From NCBI GenBank assembly GCA_023428655.1, contig JAEYXC010000248.1, forward strand, positions 1 to 9,831: DNA of 9,831 bases, read 5' to 3'. Source of the DNA: Bacillota bacterium. GTDB lineage: Bacteria; Bacillota; Clostridia; Lachnospirales; Lachnospiraceae. Position numbers and translations under genes: made by a program. The notes below the pieces were generated by a model. That model saw only the letters and a program-made list of their open reading frames with translations, ran no database searches and had not been told where the DNA came from. Numbering within the stretch: the stretch's first letter is position 1; every line of letters starts with the position of its first letter. This document shows positions 1 through 6,963 of the stretch, in pieces.

Positions 1-1913
1 TCTTCTATGTTCATGATTTTCGTACTTACATTAAGTCCTTCTGCAATCTGCTCATTAACCAGAGCCTCTACCTGCTCTAACTCCTCAGTAGTTAATGCAG
101 AGAAGTGGGTAAAGTCAAAACGAAGTCTGTCCTCGCTCACCATGGAGCCTGCCTGCTCTACATGAGTACCGAGTACGGTACGAAGAGCCTTCTGCAATAA
201 GTGAGTTGCACTATGATTCTTAGCGGTTGCTGCTCTTTTAAGAGCATCGACCTCTAAGGTAACTTGCTCATTCTTCTTAAAGATTCCCTTTGTCACTGTT
301 CCTACATGGCCAATCTTACCGCCCTGAAGCTTAATGGTATCCTCCACCTCAAATTCAGCATCCTTTGTACGGATGTAACCGGTATCTGCAGCTTGTCCAC
401 CGCTGGTTGCATAAAAAGGTGTCTCCTTCACTAAGATAGTACCCTTCTGTCCAGCCACCAATTCCTCAGTCAGCTCTGTCTCTGTTGTAAGAACCGTAAT
501 TTCAGAGAGATAGGATAGATTGTCATAGCCAACAAAGGAGGACGTAATGCTTGGATCGATCTGCTGATACACCGTCTCCTCTGCACCCATATAATTTGTG
601 GTACCGCGGGCATTTCTGGCGGTTACTCGCTGAACCTCCATCGCCTCTTTGAAGCCCTTTTCGTCTACTTCAAAGCCCTTCTCTTCTAGAATTTCCTTTG
701 TTAAATCGATGGGGAAGCCATAGGTATCGTATAGCTTAAACACATCCTCACCGGAGAGTACCTTCTTATTACTATTCTCCAGCTCCTTCTCCATCTCAGC
801 CAAAATGCTAAGCCCCTGATCGATGGTCTTGTTAAATTTATCTTCTTCAATGGAGAGAAGCTTTAAGATATATTCCTTCTTCTCCTCTAATTCCGGATAA
901 CCATCCTTATGTCCGTCGATAACAACCTTAGCCAGTTCAGCCATAAAGTTGCCTTCAATTCCAAGTAATTTTCCATGTCGGGCAGCACCACGCAGTAAAC
1001 GACGGAACACATAACCTCTTCCTTCATTGGAGGGAATTACACCATCGGAAGCCATAAAGGTAGTGGAACGTACATGGTCCGTAATCTTACGGATGGATAC
1101 ATCCTTCTTCGCATCCACCTGATACTGAGTATGAGCAAGCTCACATACCTTATCACGAATTGCTTTCATGGTATCCACATCAAAGATGGAGCTGACATCC
1201 TGAACTACAGCAGCCAATCTCTCAAGACCCATCCCGGTATCAATATTCTTATTCTCAAGCTCGGTATAGTTACCGTTGCCATCCCCATTAAACTGGGTAA
1301 ATACATTGTTCCATACCTCAATGTAACGGTCACAATCACAGCCTACGGTACAGTTTGGATTATCGATACAGCCATACTTTTCACCGCGGTCATAATAGAT
1401 CTCAGAGCAGGGACCACAGGGACCTGCACCATGCTCCCAGAAGTTGTCCTTCTTGCCAAAGCGGAAAATTCTCTCCGGAGCAATCCCGATTTCCTTCTCC
1501 CAGATTGCAAAGGCCTCATCGTCATTCTCGTAGACCGAAGGATATAGACGATCCTTCTCCAGTCCCACCACCTCAGTCAGAAATTCCCAGGACCAAGCGA
1601 TGGCTTCCTTCTTAAAATAATCCCCGAAGGAAAAGTTACCAAGCATTTCAAAAAAGGTACCATGTCTTGCGGTCTTACCTACATTCTCAATATCACCGGT
1701 ACGGATACATTTCTGACAGGTAGCCACACGATTTCTCGGTGGAAGCTCCTGACCTGTAAAGTATGGCTTCAGTGGGGCCATACCGGAATTAATCAGTAAT
1801 AAGCTGTTATCATTATGAGGAACCAAGGAGAAGCTTTTCAGTACCAGATGCCCCTTGCTTTCAAAGAATTCCAAAAACATTCTTCTAAGATCATTTACTC
1901 CATAATTTTGCAC
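1..1913 (-). CDS. alaS: Alanyl-tRNA synthetase, 3' end cut by window edge
   Basis: Cytoplasmic class II aminoacyl-tRNA synthetase that charges tRNA-Ala and hydrolyses mischarged Ser/Gly-tRNA-Ala. About 637 codons are in the window; the family is usually near 870-880 residues, so roughly the last quarter is missing. Seen: the N-terminal start VQNYGVNDLRRMFLEFF, the motif 2 region with RTGDIENVGKTARHGTFFEM, the motif 3 signature GMGLERLA at about residues 227-234, and the editing-domain HSATH zinc/catalytic motif (H567, H571). The second editing Cys/His pair and the C-Ala domain lie past the edge. The start is GTG at 1913-1911: AGGAGG lies nine bases upstream and the protein then begins as the family does; the next in-frame ATG is codon 12 and would remove conserved residues. 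The frame was checked at several points and is unbroken. It follows hisIE after 105 bases. The gap is too short for a T-box leader and no T-box motif is visible. Confidence 0.98.
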   Translation of the reverse strand, partial: MQNYGVNDLRRMFLEFFESKGHLVLKSFSLVPHNDNSLLLINSGMAPLKPYFTGQELPPRNRVATCQKCIRTGDIENVGKTARHGTFFEMLGNFSFGDYFKKEAIAWSWEFLTEVVGLEKDRLYPSVYENDDEAFAIWEKEIGIAPERIFRFGKKDNFWEHGAGPCGPCSEIYYDRGEKYGCIDNPNCTVGCDCDRYIEVWNNVFTQFNGDGNGNYTELENKNIDTGMGLERLAAVVQDVSSIFDVDTMKAIRDKVCELAHTQYQVDAKKDVSIRKITDHVRSTTFMASDGVIPSNEGRGYVFRRLLRGAARHGKLLGIEGNFMAELAKVVIDGHKDGYPELEEKKEYILKLLSIEEDKFNKTIDQGLSILAEMEKELENSNKKVLSGEDVFKLYDTYGFPIDLTKEILEEKGFEVDEKGFKEAMEVQRVTARNARGTTNYMGAEETVYQQIDPSITSSFVGYDNLSYLSEITVLTTETELTEELVAGQKGTILVKETPFYATSGGQAADTGYIRTKDAEFEVEDTIKLQGGKIGHVGTVTKGIFKKNEQVTLEVDALKRAATAKNHSATHLLQKALRTVLGTHVEQAGSMVSEDRLRFDFTHFSALTTEELEQVEALVNEQIAEGLNVSTKIMNIE

Positions 1914-1922
1914 GTTAATTTG

Positions 1923-1928
1923 CCTCCT
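1923..1928 (-). promoter_or_regulatory. Ribosome binding site of alaS
   Basis: AGGAGG on the minus strand, nine bases before GTG at 1913. This strong site decides in favour of the GTG start. Confidence 0.8.
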
Positions 1929-1969
1929 ATATTTAAAATTGCATTTATTATCCAACCTATATTAACTCT

Positions 1970-1993
1970 CCCTTGAAGCGTTTGTGCCAAGGG
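1970..1993 (-). other. Hairpin in the hisIE-alaS gap, not a clear terminator
   Basis: On the minus strand CCCTTG (1993-1988) can pair with CAAGGG (1975-1970), extended by one G-U pair, with a loop of about ten bases. The sequence after the stem is AGAGTTAAT, without a run of T, so it does not meet the usual form of an intrinsic terminator. It may be a weak leader structure or chance. Transcription could read from the his operon into alaS. Confidence 0.3.
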
Positions 1994-2018
1994 GGTTCCT
2001 TACCACTTAGAAAACACA

Positions 2019-3281
2019 CTATTTTCTATGGGCTAATTCTGTGGTGATATCCTCCCAATCCAGATTGCATTCCACCATTAATACCATCAAGTGATACAGA
2101 TAATCTGCAATCTCATAGCGAAGCTCCTCTGCACCGGGGTTCTTGGCGGCAATGGTAATCTCCGTTGCTTCTTCACCGCATTTCTTCAGAATCTTGTCAA
2201 TCCCCTTATCAAACAGATAATTGGTGTAGGAGCCTTCCTTCGGGTTCCTTCTGCGATCGAGGATTACATCATAAACATCCTTAAATACATGGAAGGGATC
2301 AATATCCTTATACTCCTTCTTCACCAGCTCCGTATAGAAACAGCTCTTATTTCCTGTATGACAAGCAACACCCACCTGAAGCACCTTGGCAAGTAGGGTA
2401 TCCCGATCACAATCAACGGATAATTCCTTCACATATTGATAATGTCCGGAGGTCTCACCCTTGATCCATAATTCCTGTCGACTTCTGGAATAATAAGTCA
2501 TTCGTCCGGTCACAACAGTCTTATTATATGCTTCCTCATTCATATAAGCAAGCATTAATACTTCATTTGACCGATAATCCTGTACTACTACGGGCACCAG
2601 GCTATTCGAATCCTTCTTAAACTCGGAGAAGGCCAGTCGACTTTCAAAGGCATTAACCTCAACGCCTTCGGCCTTTAAAGCTTGCTTCGCCTTCATAATA
2701 TCCTTATTTTCAAAGAAATTCGTTGATACTCCGATCACATTTTGAATGCTTAAGAGATTACAGATATCATTACGTATTAAGCTGTCACGAATGATTATGG
2801 GAAGTGGTGATGCTTCGATCTTCGCCTTACTATTAGAGGAAAGAGCCACATGCTTTAATAGTATACTACCCACCTTGTGGTCAGAAAGAGCCGTCTTGAA
2901 ATTCTCCATCTCCATATAATCCATCATATCTAATTCCACGATAATCTTATCGGAGCCAAAACGCTCCGCTGCTTCCTTCAAAAGCTCCTTGTTGTTTATA
3001 TAAGTATATCGAGTAAGGACTGCCTTGGCACCGGTATAGATTGCTTTCTTTATGTCCTCCAGGCGTTCCACATGACAACCGATCATAAAGGGAACATCGA
3101 CCTTCTTCGATAGCTCCTTCGCGAGAGACAGGAATTCTTCTCTGGATTTCTCATCCTTCGAGTAATTATAAATTAATAACTCGTCCGCTCCCCCATAAGA
3201 ATATTCCTCGGCAAGTGATAATACTTTACCGGGTATTTCATTTTCTGCATTAATATAAGGGATAATTTTTTTGTATGACAT
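2019..3281 (-). CDS. hisIE: HisIE with N-terminal degenerate HisF-like barrel
   Basis: Fusion protein of 420 residues; ordinary HisIE proteins are about 200-240. Residues ~225-318 are phosphoribosyl-AMP cyclohydrolase (HisI), with YYSRSRQELWIKGETSG and metal-binding Cys at 291, 307 and 314 (DCDRD, ACHTG, KSC). Residues ~330-420 are phosphoribosyl-ATP pyrophosphatase (HisE), with KCGEEATE (370-374) and EIADYLYH (E390, D393) as in MazG-like folds. Together they perform steps 2 and 3 of histidine synthesis. Residues 1-~215 align by eye with HisF from strand 1 (KKIIPYI) to strand 8 (NVIGVSTNFF), but the first catalytic Asp is N11, the GGG phosphate loop reads GCH (68-70), IDRDG is lost (~144-149) and SGG reads RDS (165-167). 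Only the second catalytic Asp seems kept (D118). This part is probably not an active HisF. The start ATG has GGGAGG 11 bases upstream. It is the last his gene, 105 bases after hisA. Confidence 0.95.
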   Translation of the reverse strand: MSYKKIIPYINAENEIPGKVLSLAEEYSYGGADELLIYNYSKDEKSREEFLSLAKELSKKVDVPFMIGCHVERLEDIKKAIYTGAKAVLTRYTYINNKELLKEAAERFGSDKIIVELDMMDYMEMENFKTALSDHKVGSILLKHVALSSNSKAKIEASPLPIIIRDSLIRNDICNLLSIQNVIGVSTNFFENKDIMKAKQALKAEGVEVNAFESRLAFSEFKKDSNSLVPVVVQDYRSNEVLMLAYMNEEAYNKTVVTGRMTYYSRSRQELWIKGETSGHYQYVKELSVDCDRDTLLAKVLQVGVACHTGNKSCFYTELVKKEYKDIDPFHVFKDVYDVILDRRRNPKEGSYTNYLFDKGIDKILKKCGEEATEITIAAKNPGAEELRYEIADYLYHLMVLMVECNLDWEDITTELAHRK

Positions 3282-3334
3282 GTAGAATAATACCTCCCGG
3301 AGAATTCCTCTTCTTGTGTTATTGATGATTATTG

Positions 3335-3363
3335 ATTATATATAATATTTGATTGAAGTTCAA
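3335..3363 (-). promoter_or_regulatory. Possible internal promoter before hisIE
   Basis: In the AT-rich hisA-hisIE gap, TTGAAC (3363-3358; four of six bases match the -35 consensus) is followed after exactly 17 bases by a perfect TATAAT (3340-3335). Initiation would fall near 3328, giving a leader of about 47 bases. The -35 box overlaps a small palindrome, TTGAACTTCAA. AT-rich DNA yields TATAAT by chance, so this is tentative. Confidence 0.4.
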
Positions 3364-3386
3364 CAAAAATTCGCAGCTCAATGCTA

Positions 3387-4112
3387 TCATTTCACTATCT
3401 CAAATAATTTTACCGCTTTTTTTAGATCAATTCGCTTCTCATACAATGCCTTGCCAACGATTGCACCATATACATTAATTTCTTCCAGCATCTCAAGATC
3501 CTTAAGGGAGGACACACCGCCGGAGGCAATAATATTGAGACCCGTTACCTCCACCATCTCCTTGGTATGGGGAATATTAGGCCCTTGGAGCATTCCGTCC
3601 TTGGAGATATCGGTATAAACAATTGTCCTCACTCCCAGCTTCTTCATTTCCATCGCTAAGGAAACTGCCTGATAGCTGCTTACCTTCTCCCAGCCCTCGA
3701 TGGCAACCATACCATCCTTTGCATCAATTCCAATCACAATTCTTTTGGAGCCGAAGGTACTGACCGCTTCTTTAATGAAGCCCGGATCCTTCACCGCTTT
3801 GGTTCCGATTATTACTCTGTCTATACCAAGCTCCAGCTTATTCTCAATATCCTTAATCGTACGGATACCACCACCAACCTGAATAGGCACCTTAACCTCA
3901 GCAACAATGCTTTTAATTACCTCATCATTGACCGAATGACCTACCAGTGCGCCATCCAGGTCCACTATATGGATAAAGGAAGCCCCGCAAGCTTCCCATT
4001 GTTTTGCAATTTTTAAGGGGTTATCGGAATATACTAATACATCCTGAAAGCTCCCCTGTCGTAATCGAACACATTGACCGTTCTTAATATCGATTGCCGG
4101 AAATAATTTCAT
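3387..4112 (-). CDS. hisA: ProFAR isomerase HisA
   Basis: 1-(5-phosphoribosyl)-5-[(5-phosphoribosylamino)methylideneamino]imidazole-4-carboxamide isomerase, the fourth step of histidine synthesis; a cytoplasmic TIM barrel. The 241-residue length is typical. Seen: MKLFPAIDIKNG with catalytic Asp 8, the phosphate loop VGGGIRT (79-85), GIDAKDG with the second catalytic Asp 130, TDISKDG (167-173) and the C-terminal phosphate loop SGGV (197-200). The open frame extends to 4223, but that extension reads into hisB and carries no family sequence. Two adjacent ATG codons (4115 and 4112) are possible; AAAGGT five bases before the second and the family start MKLFPAID favour 4112. The gene lies 31 bases after hisB. 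In many clostridial operons hisH stands directly before hisA and hisF directly after; neither is present here. Confidence 0.97.
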   Translation of the reverse strand: MKLFPAIDIKNGQCVRLRQGSFQDVLVYSDNPLKIAKQWEACGASFIHIVDLDGALVGHSVNDEVIKSIVAEVKVPIQVGGGIRTIKDIENKLELGIDRVIIGTKAVKDPGFIKEAVSTFGSKRIVIGIDAKDGMVAIEGWEKVSSYQAVSLAMEMKKLGVRTIVYTDISKDGMLQGPNIPHTKEMVEVTGLNIIASGGVSSLKDLEMLEEINVYGAIVGKALYEKRIDLKKAVKLFEIVK

Positions 4113-4117
4113 CATGC

Positions 4118-4123
4118 ACCTTT
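4118..4123 (-). promoter_or_regulatory. Ribosome binding site of hisA
   Basis: AAAGGT on the minus strand, five bases before ATG at 4112 and only two before ATG at 4115. It favours the second of two tandem ATG codons and argues against the longer frame that begins inside hisB. Confidence 0.6.
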
Positions 4124-4143
4124 GCCTTTCATCAGTTATATAT

Positions 4144-4737
4144 TTAGTCAATCGACCCTTTGGTAGATAATACTCCATGAATTCGGTCGTCAATACTGCA
4201 GGCTTCATCCAATGCTTTTGCAAAGGCTTTAAAGGCTGCTTCTATGATATGATGATTGTTCCCACCACTCAGCTGCTTAATATGTAAATTCATACCGGCG
4301 GAGTAAGAAATCGCATAAAAGAATTCCTTCACCATCTCGGTTTCCAGGTAACCGACTTTATCCATGGAAAAGCTAAGATCATAGGAAAGATAAGGCCGTC
4401 CGGATAAATCGATGGCACAAAGCACCAAGGTCTCATCCATTGGCAAAACAAAGGACCCATAACGCTTGATTCCCTGCTTATCTCCTAAGGCATTCTTGAT
4501 CGCCTGACCGAGTACAATCCCGGTATCCTCAACCGTGTGATGAGAATCGACATAAAGATCGCCCTTCACAGCCAGCTTAAGATCAAAAAAACCATGGCGT
4601 GTAAAGCTGTCCAGCATATGATTAAAAAAACCGATGCCGGTCTCAATCTGGGATTTACCGCTACCATCAAGGGTAAATTCCATGCTAATCTCTGTTTCCT
4701 TGGTGTTTCGGCTTACGATTGCACTTCTGTTATTCAT
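4144..4737 (-). CDS. hisB: Imidazoleglycerol-phosphate dehydratase HisB
   Basis: Dehydrates imidazole glycerol phosphate to imidazole acetol phosphate. It is the monofunctional form (197 residues) without the histidinol-phosphatase domain found in enterobacterial HisB. Seen: FFNHMLDSFTRHGFFDL (37-53), the metal-binding DSHHTVEDTG (64-73; H66, H67, E70) and the matching GNNHHIIEAAFKAF (159-172; H162, H163, E166), the two halves of the known internally duplicated fold. The frame allows starts at 4755 and 4746, but GGAAGG lies nine bases before ATG at 4737, and the upstream promoter would begin transcription near 4757, leaving almost no leader for the longest form. The gene is followed after 31 bases by hisA. 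Confidence 0.97.
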   Translation of the reverse strand: MNNRSAIVSRNTKETEISMEFTLDGSGKSQIETGIGFFNHMLDSFTRHGFFDLKLAVKGDLYVDSHHTVEDTGIVLGQAIKNALGDKQGIKRYGSFVLPMDETLVLCAIDLSGRPYLSYDLSFSMDKVGYLETEMVKEFFYAISYSAGMNLHIKQLSGGNNHHIIEAAFKAFAKALDEACSIDDRIHGVLSTKGSID

Positions 4738-4746
4738 GTCTCTCAT

Positions 4747-4752
4747 CCTTCC
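4747..4752 (-). promoter_or_regulatory. Ribosome binding site of hisB
   Basis: GGAAGG on the minus strand, nine bases before ATG at 4737. It overlaps or abuts the two earlier in-frame ATG codons (4755, 4746), so it cannot serve them and fixes the start. Confidence 0.65.
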
Positions 4753-4763
4753 CATTTTATATA

Positions 4764-4791
4764 ATTATACAATATGAGTAATAAATGTCAA
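4764..4791 (-). promoter_or_regulatory. Consensus sigma-A promoter before hisB
   Basis: TTGACA (4791-4786) and TATAAT (4769-4764) both match the consensus perfectly, with a 16-base spacer. Transcription would start near 4757, about 20 bases before the hisB ATG, with the GGAAGG ribosome site inside that short leader. It lies in the 134-base hisD-hisB gap and could drive hisB-hisA-hisIE independently of the operon head. I see no copy of the hisZ inverted repeat here. Confidence 0.75.
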
Positions 4792-4871
4792 ACCTCTTTT
4801 CCGTAGTACCTAACCAGCTTAGCCCTAATCGTGCAATACTACATACGGATTACTTCCTTATAAAGAAATAT

Positions 4872-6161
4872 CTACTCGAAGCGTACCGCGATGGAATTCG
4901 CATGTGCGGTCAGATATTCGGAATTCGCAAAGGATATAATATCCTTGTGAATCGGTTCCAATGCCTCCCTCGAATAGGAAATGATGCTTGACTTCTTAAT
5001 AAAATCATCCACACTGAGCGGAGAGAAAAACTTGGCAGTGCCATTGGTTGGAAGGATGTGATTCGGACCTGCCATATAATCCCCCAAGGGCTCACTGGAG
5101 TACTCTCCGATGAAAATTGCTCCGGCATTCTTAATCTTGGTCATTACCATAAAGGCATCCTTCGTCATAATTTCCAAATGCTCCGAGGCAATCTCGTTCA
5201 CCGCATCAATGGCCTCCTCCAGGGTGTCAGCAACCATAATATAACCATAGTTGTCTAAGGACTTTTGAATAATCTCACTACGGGAAAGCTGAGCAACAAA
5301 AGCATCAACCTCCTTCGACACCTGCTCGGCCAGCTGTTCACTGGTGGTAATCAGGATGGCGGAAGCTAACTCATCATGCTCTGCCTGGGATAACAGGTCG
5401 GCTGCAACAAATCTTGGATTAGCGGTCTCATCAGCGAGCACCAGTATCTCACTGGGTCCGGCGATGGAATCAATACTTACATGCCCATATACTGCTTTTT
5501 TCGCTAATGCTACATATATGTTGCCAGGACCTACGATCTTATCCACCTTGGGGATGCTTTCCGTACCATAGGCAAGCGCTGCAATTGCCTGTGCTCCACC
5601 CACCTTATAGATCTCCGTTACACCTGCCTCCTTCGCGGCCACTAAGGTACCGGGATATATTTTTCCGTCCTTATCCGGAGGTGTTGTCATAGCAATTCTG
5701 CTGACTCCGGCTACCTTCGCAGGAACCACATTCATCAAAACAGAGGAAGGATAAGCAGCTTTACCACCGGGTACATAGACTCCGACGGAGGCAATGGGTG
5801 TTACCTTCTGACCAAGAATGGTTCCATCTTCCGTCGTATCGAACCAGCTATATTGCTTCTGTTTTGCATGATACCCCTCTATGTTTCGAATCGCTTTTCG
5901 GATGACCTCAATCAGGGAAGGGTCAATTTTATCATAAGCCTCCCTAATCTCTTCTTCCGTCACCCTTATGGTAGCTTGATTTAATACTGCTTTATCAAAC
6001 CTTCTGGTATACTCGAATAAGGCTTCGTCCTTACGTAATCTGATCTCCCTCAGAATATCTGTTACCACTTCAACATATTCCTCGTATTGATTAGGACTCC
6101 TCTTTAATAAATCCTCTAATATATTCTTTTTAGTCTCTGCATTTAATTTAATCTGTCTCAT
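4872..6161 (-). CDS. hisD: Histidinol dehydrogenase HisD
   Basis: Zinc-dependent enzyme that performs the last two NAD-linked oxidations, L-histidinol to L-histidine. 429 residues is the family length. Seen: VGVYVPGGKAAYPSS (126-140), the GPGNIYVALAK nucleotide region (211-221), SIAGPSEI (232-239), zinc ligands Q259, H262, D361 and H420, and the catalytic pair E327-H328 in SEHLEIM. These positions match the well-studied E. coli enzyme almost one to one, so activity is expected. The ATG is the only reasonable start, because a TAA lies two codons upstream. GGGAGG is 12 bases before it, a rather long spacing. The 112-base gap from hisG holds a 5-base-pair hairpin (6204-6217) and a lone TATAAT (6198-6193) without a good -35 box. 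Confidence 0.98.
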   Translation of the reverse strand: MRQIKLNAETKKNILEDLLKRSPNQYEEYVEVVTDILREIRLRKDEALFEYTRRFDKAVLNQATIRVTEEEIREAYDKIDPSLIEVIRKAIRNIEGYHAKQKQYSWFDTTEDGTILGQKVTPIASVGVYVPGGKAAYPSSVLMNVVPAKVAGVSRIAMTTPPDKDGKIYPGTLVAAKEAGVTEIYKVGGAQAIAALAYGTESIPKVDKIVGPGNIYVALAKKAVYGHVSIDSIAGPSEILVLADETANPRFVAADLLSQAEHDELASAILITTSEQLAEQVSKEVDAFVAQLSRSEIIQKSLDNYGYIMVADTLEEAIDAVNEIASEHLEIMTKDAFMVMTKIKNAGAIFIGEYSSEPLGDYMAGPNHILPTNGTAKFFSPLSVDDFIKKSSIISYSREALEPIHKDIISFANSEYLTAHANSIAVRFE

Positions 6162-6273
6162 GAATTATTTCATCCTCCCATCGATAACCATGATTATATT
6201 CTTAAGGTGCAAACCTTCCACTACTCGAATTTTATTTACGTATCGCAATCGCTCCTAATCGTCCTCCAAGGTT

Positions 6274-6921
6274 CTATTTATTCACCTGTAATAGCTCCTT
6301 CAGCTCCTTGATGATCCTAGTAATTCGTTCATGCTCCATTTTCATGCTGACCTCATTTACCACCATGCGGGCAGATATATTGCAGATTTCCTCCAATACC
6401 TCCAAGCCGTTTTCACGAAGGGTGGATCCCGTCTCAACAATATCCACGATTACTTCGGATAAGCCGACGATGGGGGCAAGTTCTATGGAACCATTCAATT
6501 TAATTATCTCTACGGTTTGATGCTTTTTATTATAGAAATAATCCTTTGCGATATTTGGATATTTCGTTGCTACACGAATCAACTCGCCATGCTTAAGTAG
6601 TTCCTTGGCTGAGGCAGGTCCTGCAACACACATTCTGCATTTTCCAAGCCCTAGGTCAACAACCTCATACATCTTACGCCCTTCCTCCAGTATCGTATCC
6701 TTACCGACGACACCGATGTCAGCCGCTCCGTATTCCACGTAGGTTGGTACGTCATTGGCCTTGGCCAGGAAGAACTTCAGCTTAAGCTCTTCGTTCACAA
6801 AAATCAATTTTCTGGAAGACTTATCTTTGATCTCCTCACAGGTGATTCCGATCTTCTCAAGCACCTCCAGAGTATTTAAAGCGAGGCGTCCCTTCGCCAG
6901 TGCAACTGTAATATATCTCAT
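6274..6921 (-). CDS. hisG: ATP phosphoribosyltransferase, short form HisG
   Basis: Catalytic subunit of the committed first step: ATP plus PRPP gives phosphoribosyl-ATP. At 215 residues it is the short form, lacking the C-terminal regulatory domain of long HisG; such proteins need HisZ for activity and histidine feedback, and hisZ stands immediately upstream. Seen: ITVALAKGRL at the N-terminus (4-13), the KANDVPTYVEYGAADIGVVG region (54-73), NGSIELAP (143-150) and the PRPP-binding loop DIVETGSTL (160-168). The open frame begins at 6954, but that extension has no ribosome site and is not family sequence; AAAGGA eight bases before ATG at 6921 sets the start. The gap to hisZ is 42 bases. Confidence 0.97.
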   Translation of the reverse strand: MRYITVALAKGRLALNTLEVLEKIGITCEEIKDKSSRKLIFVNEELKLKFFLAKANDVPTYVEYGAADIGVVGKDTILEEGRKMYEVVDLGLGKCRMCVAGPASAKELLKHGELIRVATKYPNIAKDYFYNKKHQTVEIIKLNGSIELAPIVGLSEVIVDIVETGSTLRENGLEVLEEICNISARMVVNEVSMKMEHERITRIIKELKELLQVNK

Positions 6922-6929
6922 AAGAATCG

Positions 6930-6935
6930 TCCTTT
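6930..6935 (-). promoter_or_regulatory. Ribosome binding site of hisG
   Basis: AAAGGA on the minus strand, eight bases before ATG at 6921. It supports the start at MRYITVALAKGR rather than the upstream ATG at 6954. Confidence 0.65.
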
Positions 6936-6963
6936 CATCAACTCGATTAACCATTGCAGGAAG

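Noticed and set aside
1074..1615. Overlapping plus-strand open frames of 157 and 86 codons
   Set aside because: They lie antisense to the conserved core of alaS, have no ribosome site or recognisable family, and arise from the codon pattern of alaS.
1962..1990. Promoter for alaS (TTGGCA with GTTAAT at 18 bases)
   Set aside because: The -10 box matches only four of six bases and other pairings are no better; not strong enough to list as a feature.
2008..2028. Hairpin TAGAAAA/TTTTCTA spanning the hisIE stop codon as a terminator
   Set aside because: The stem has only one G-C pair in seven and no T run follows it; it would be too weak to end transcription.
4113..4223. N-terminal extension of hisA to 4223
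   Set aside because: It reads into the end of hisB and contains no HisA sequence; AAAGGT and MKLFPAID mark the start at 4112.
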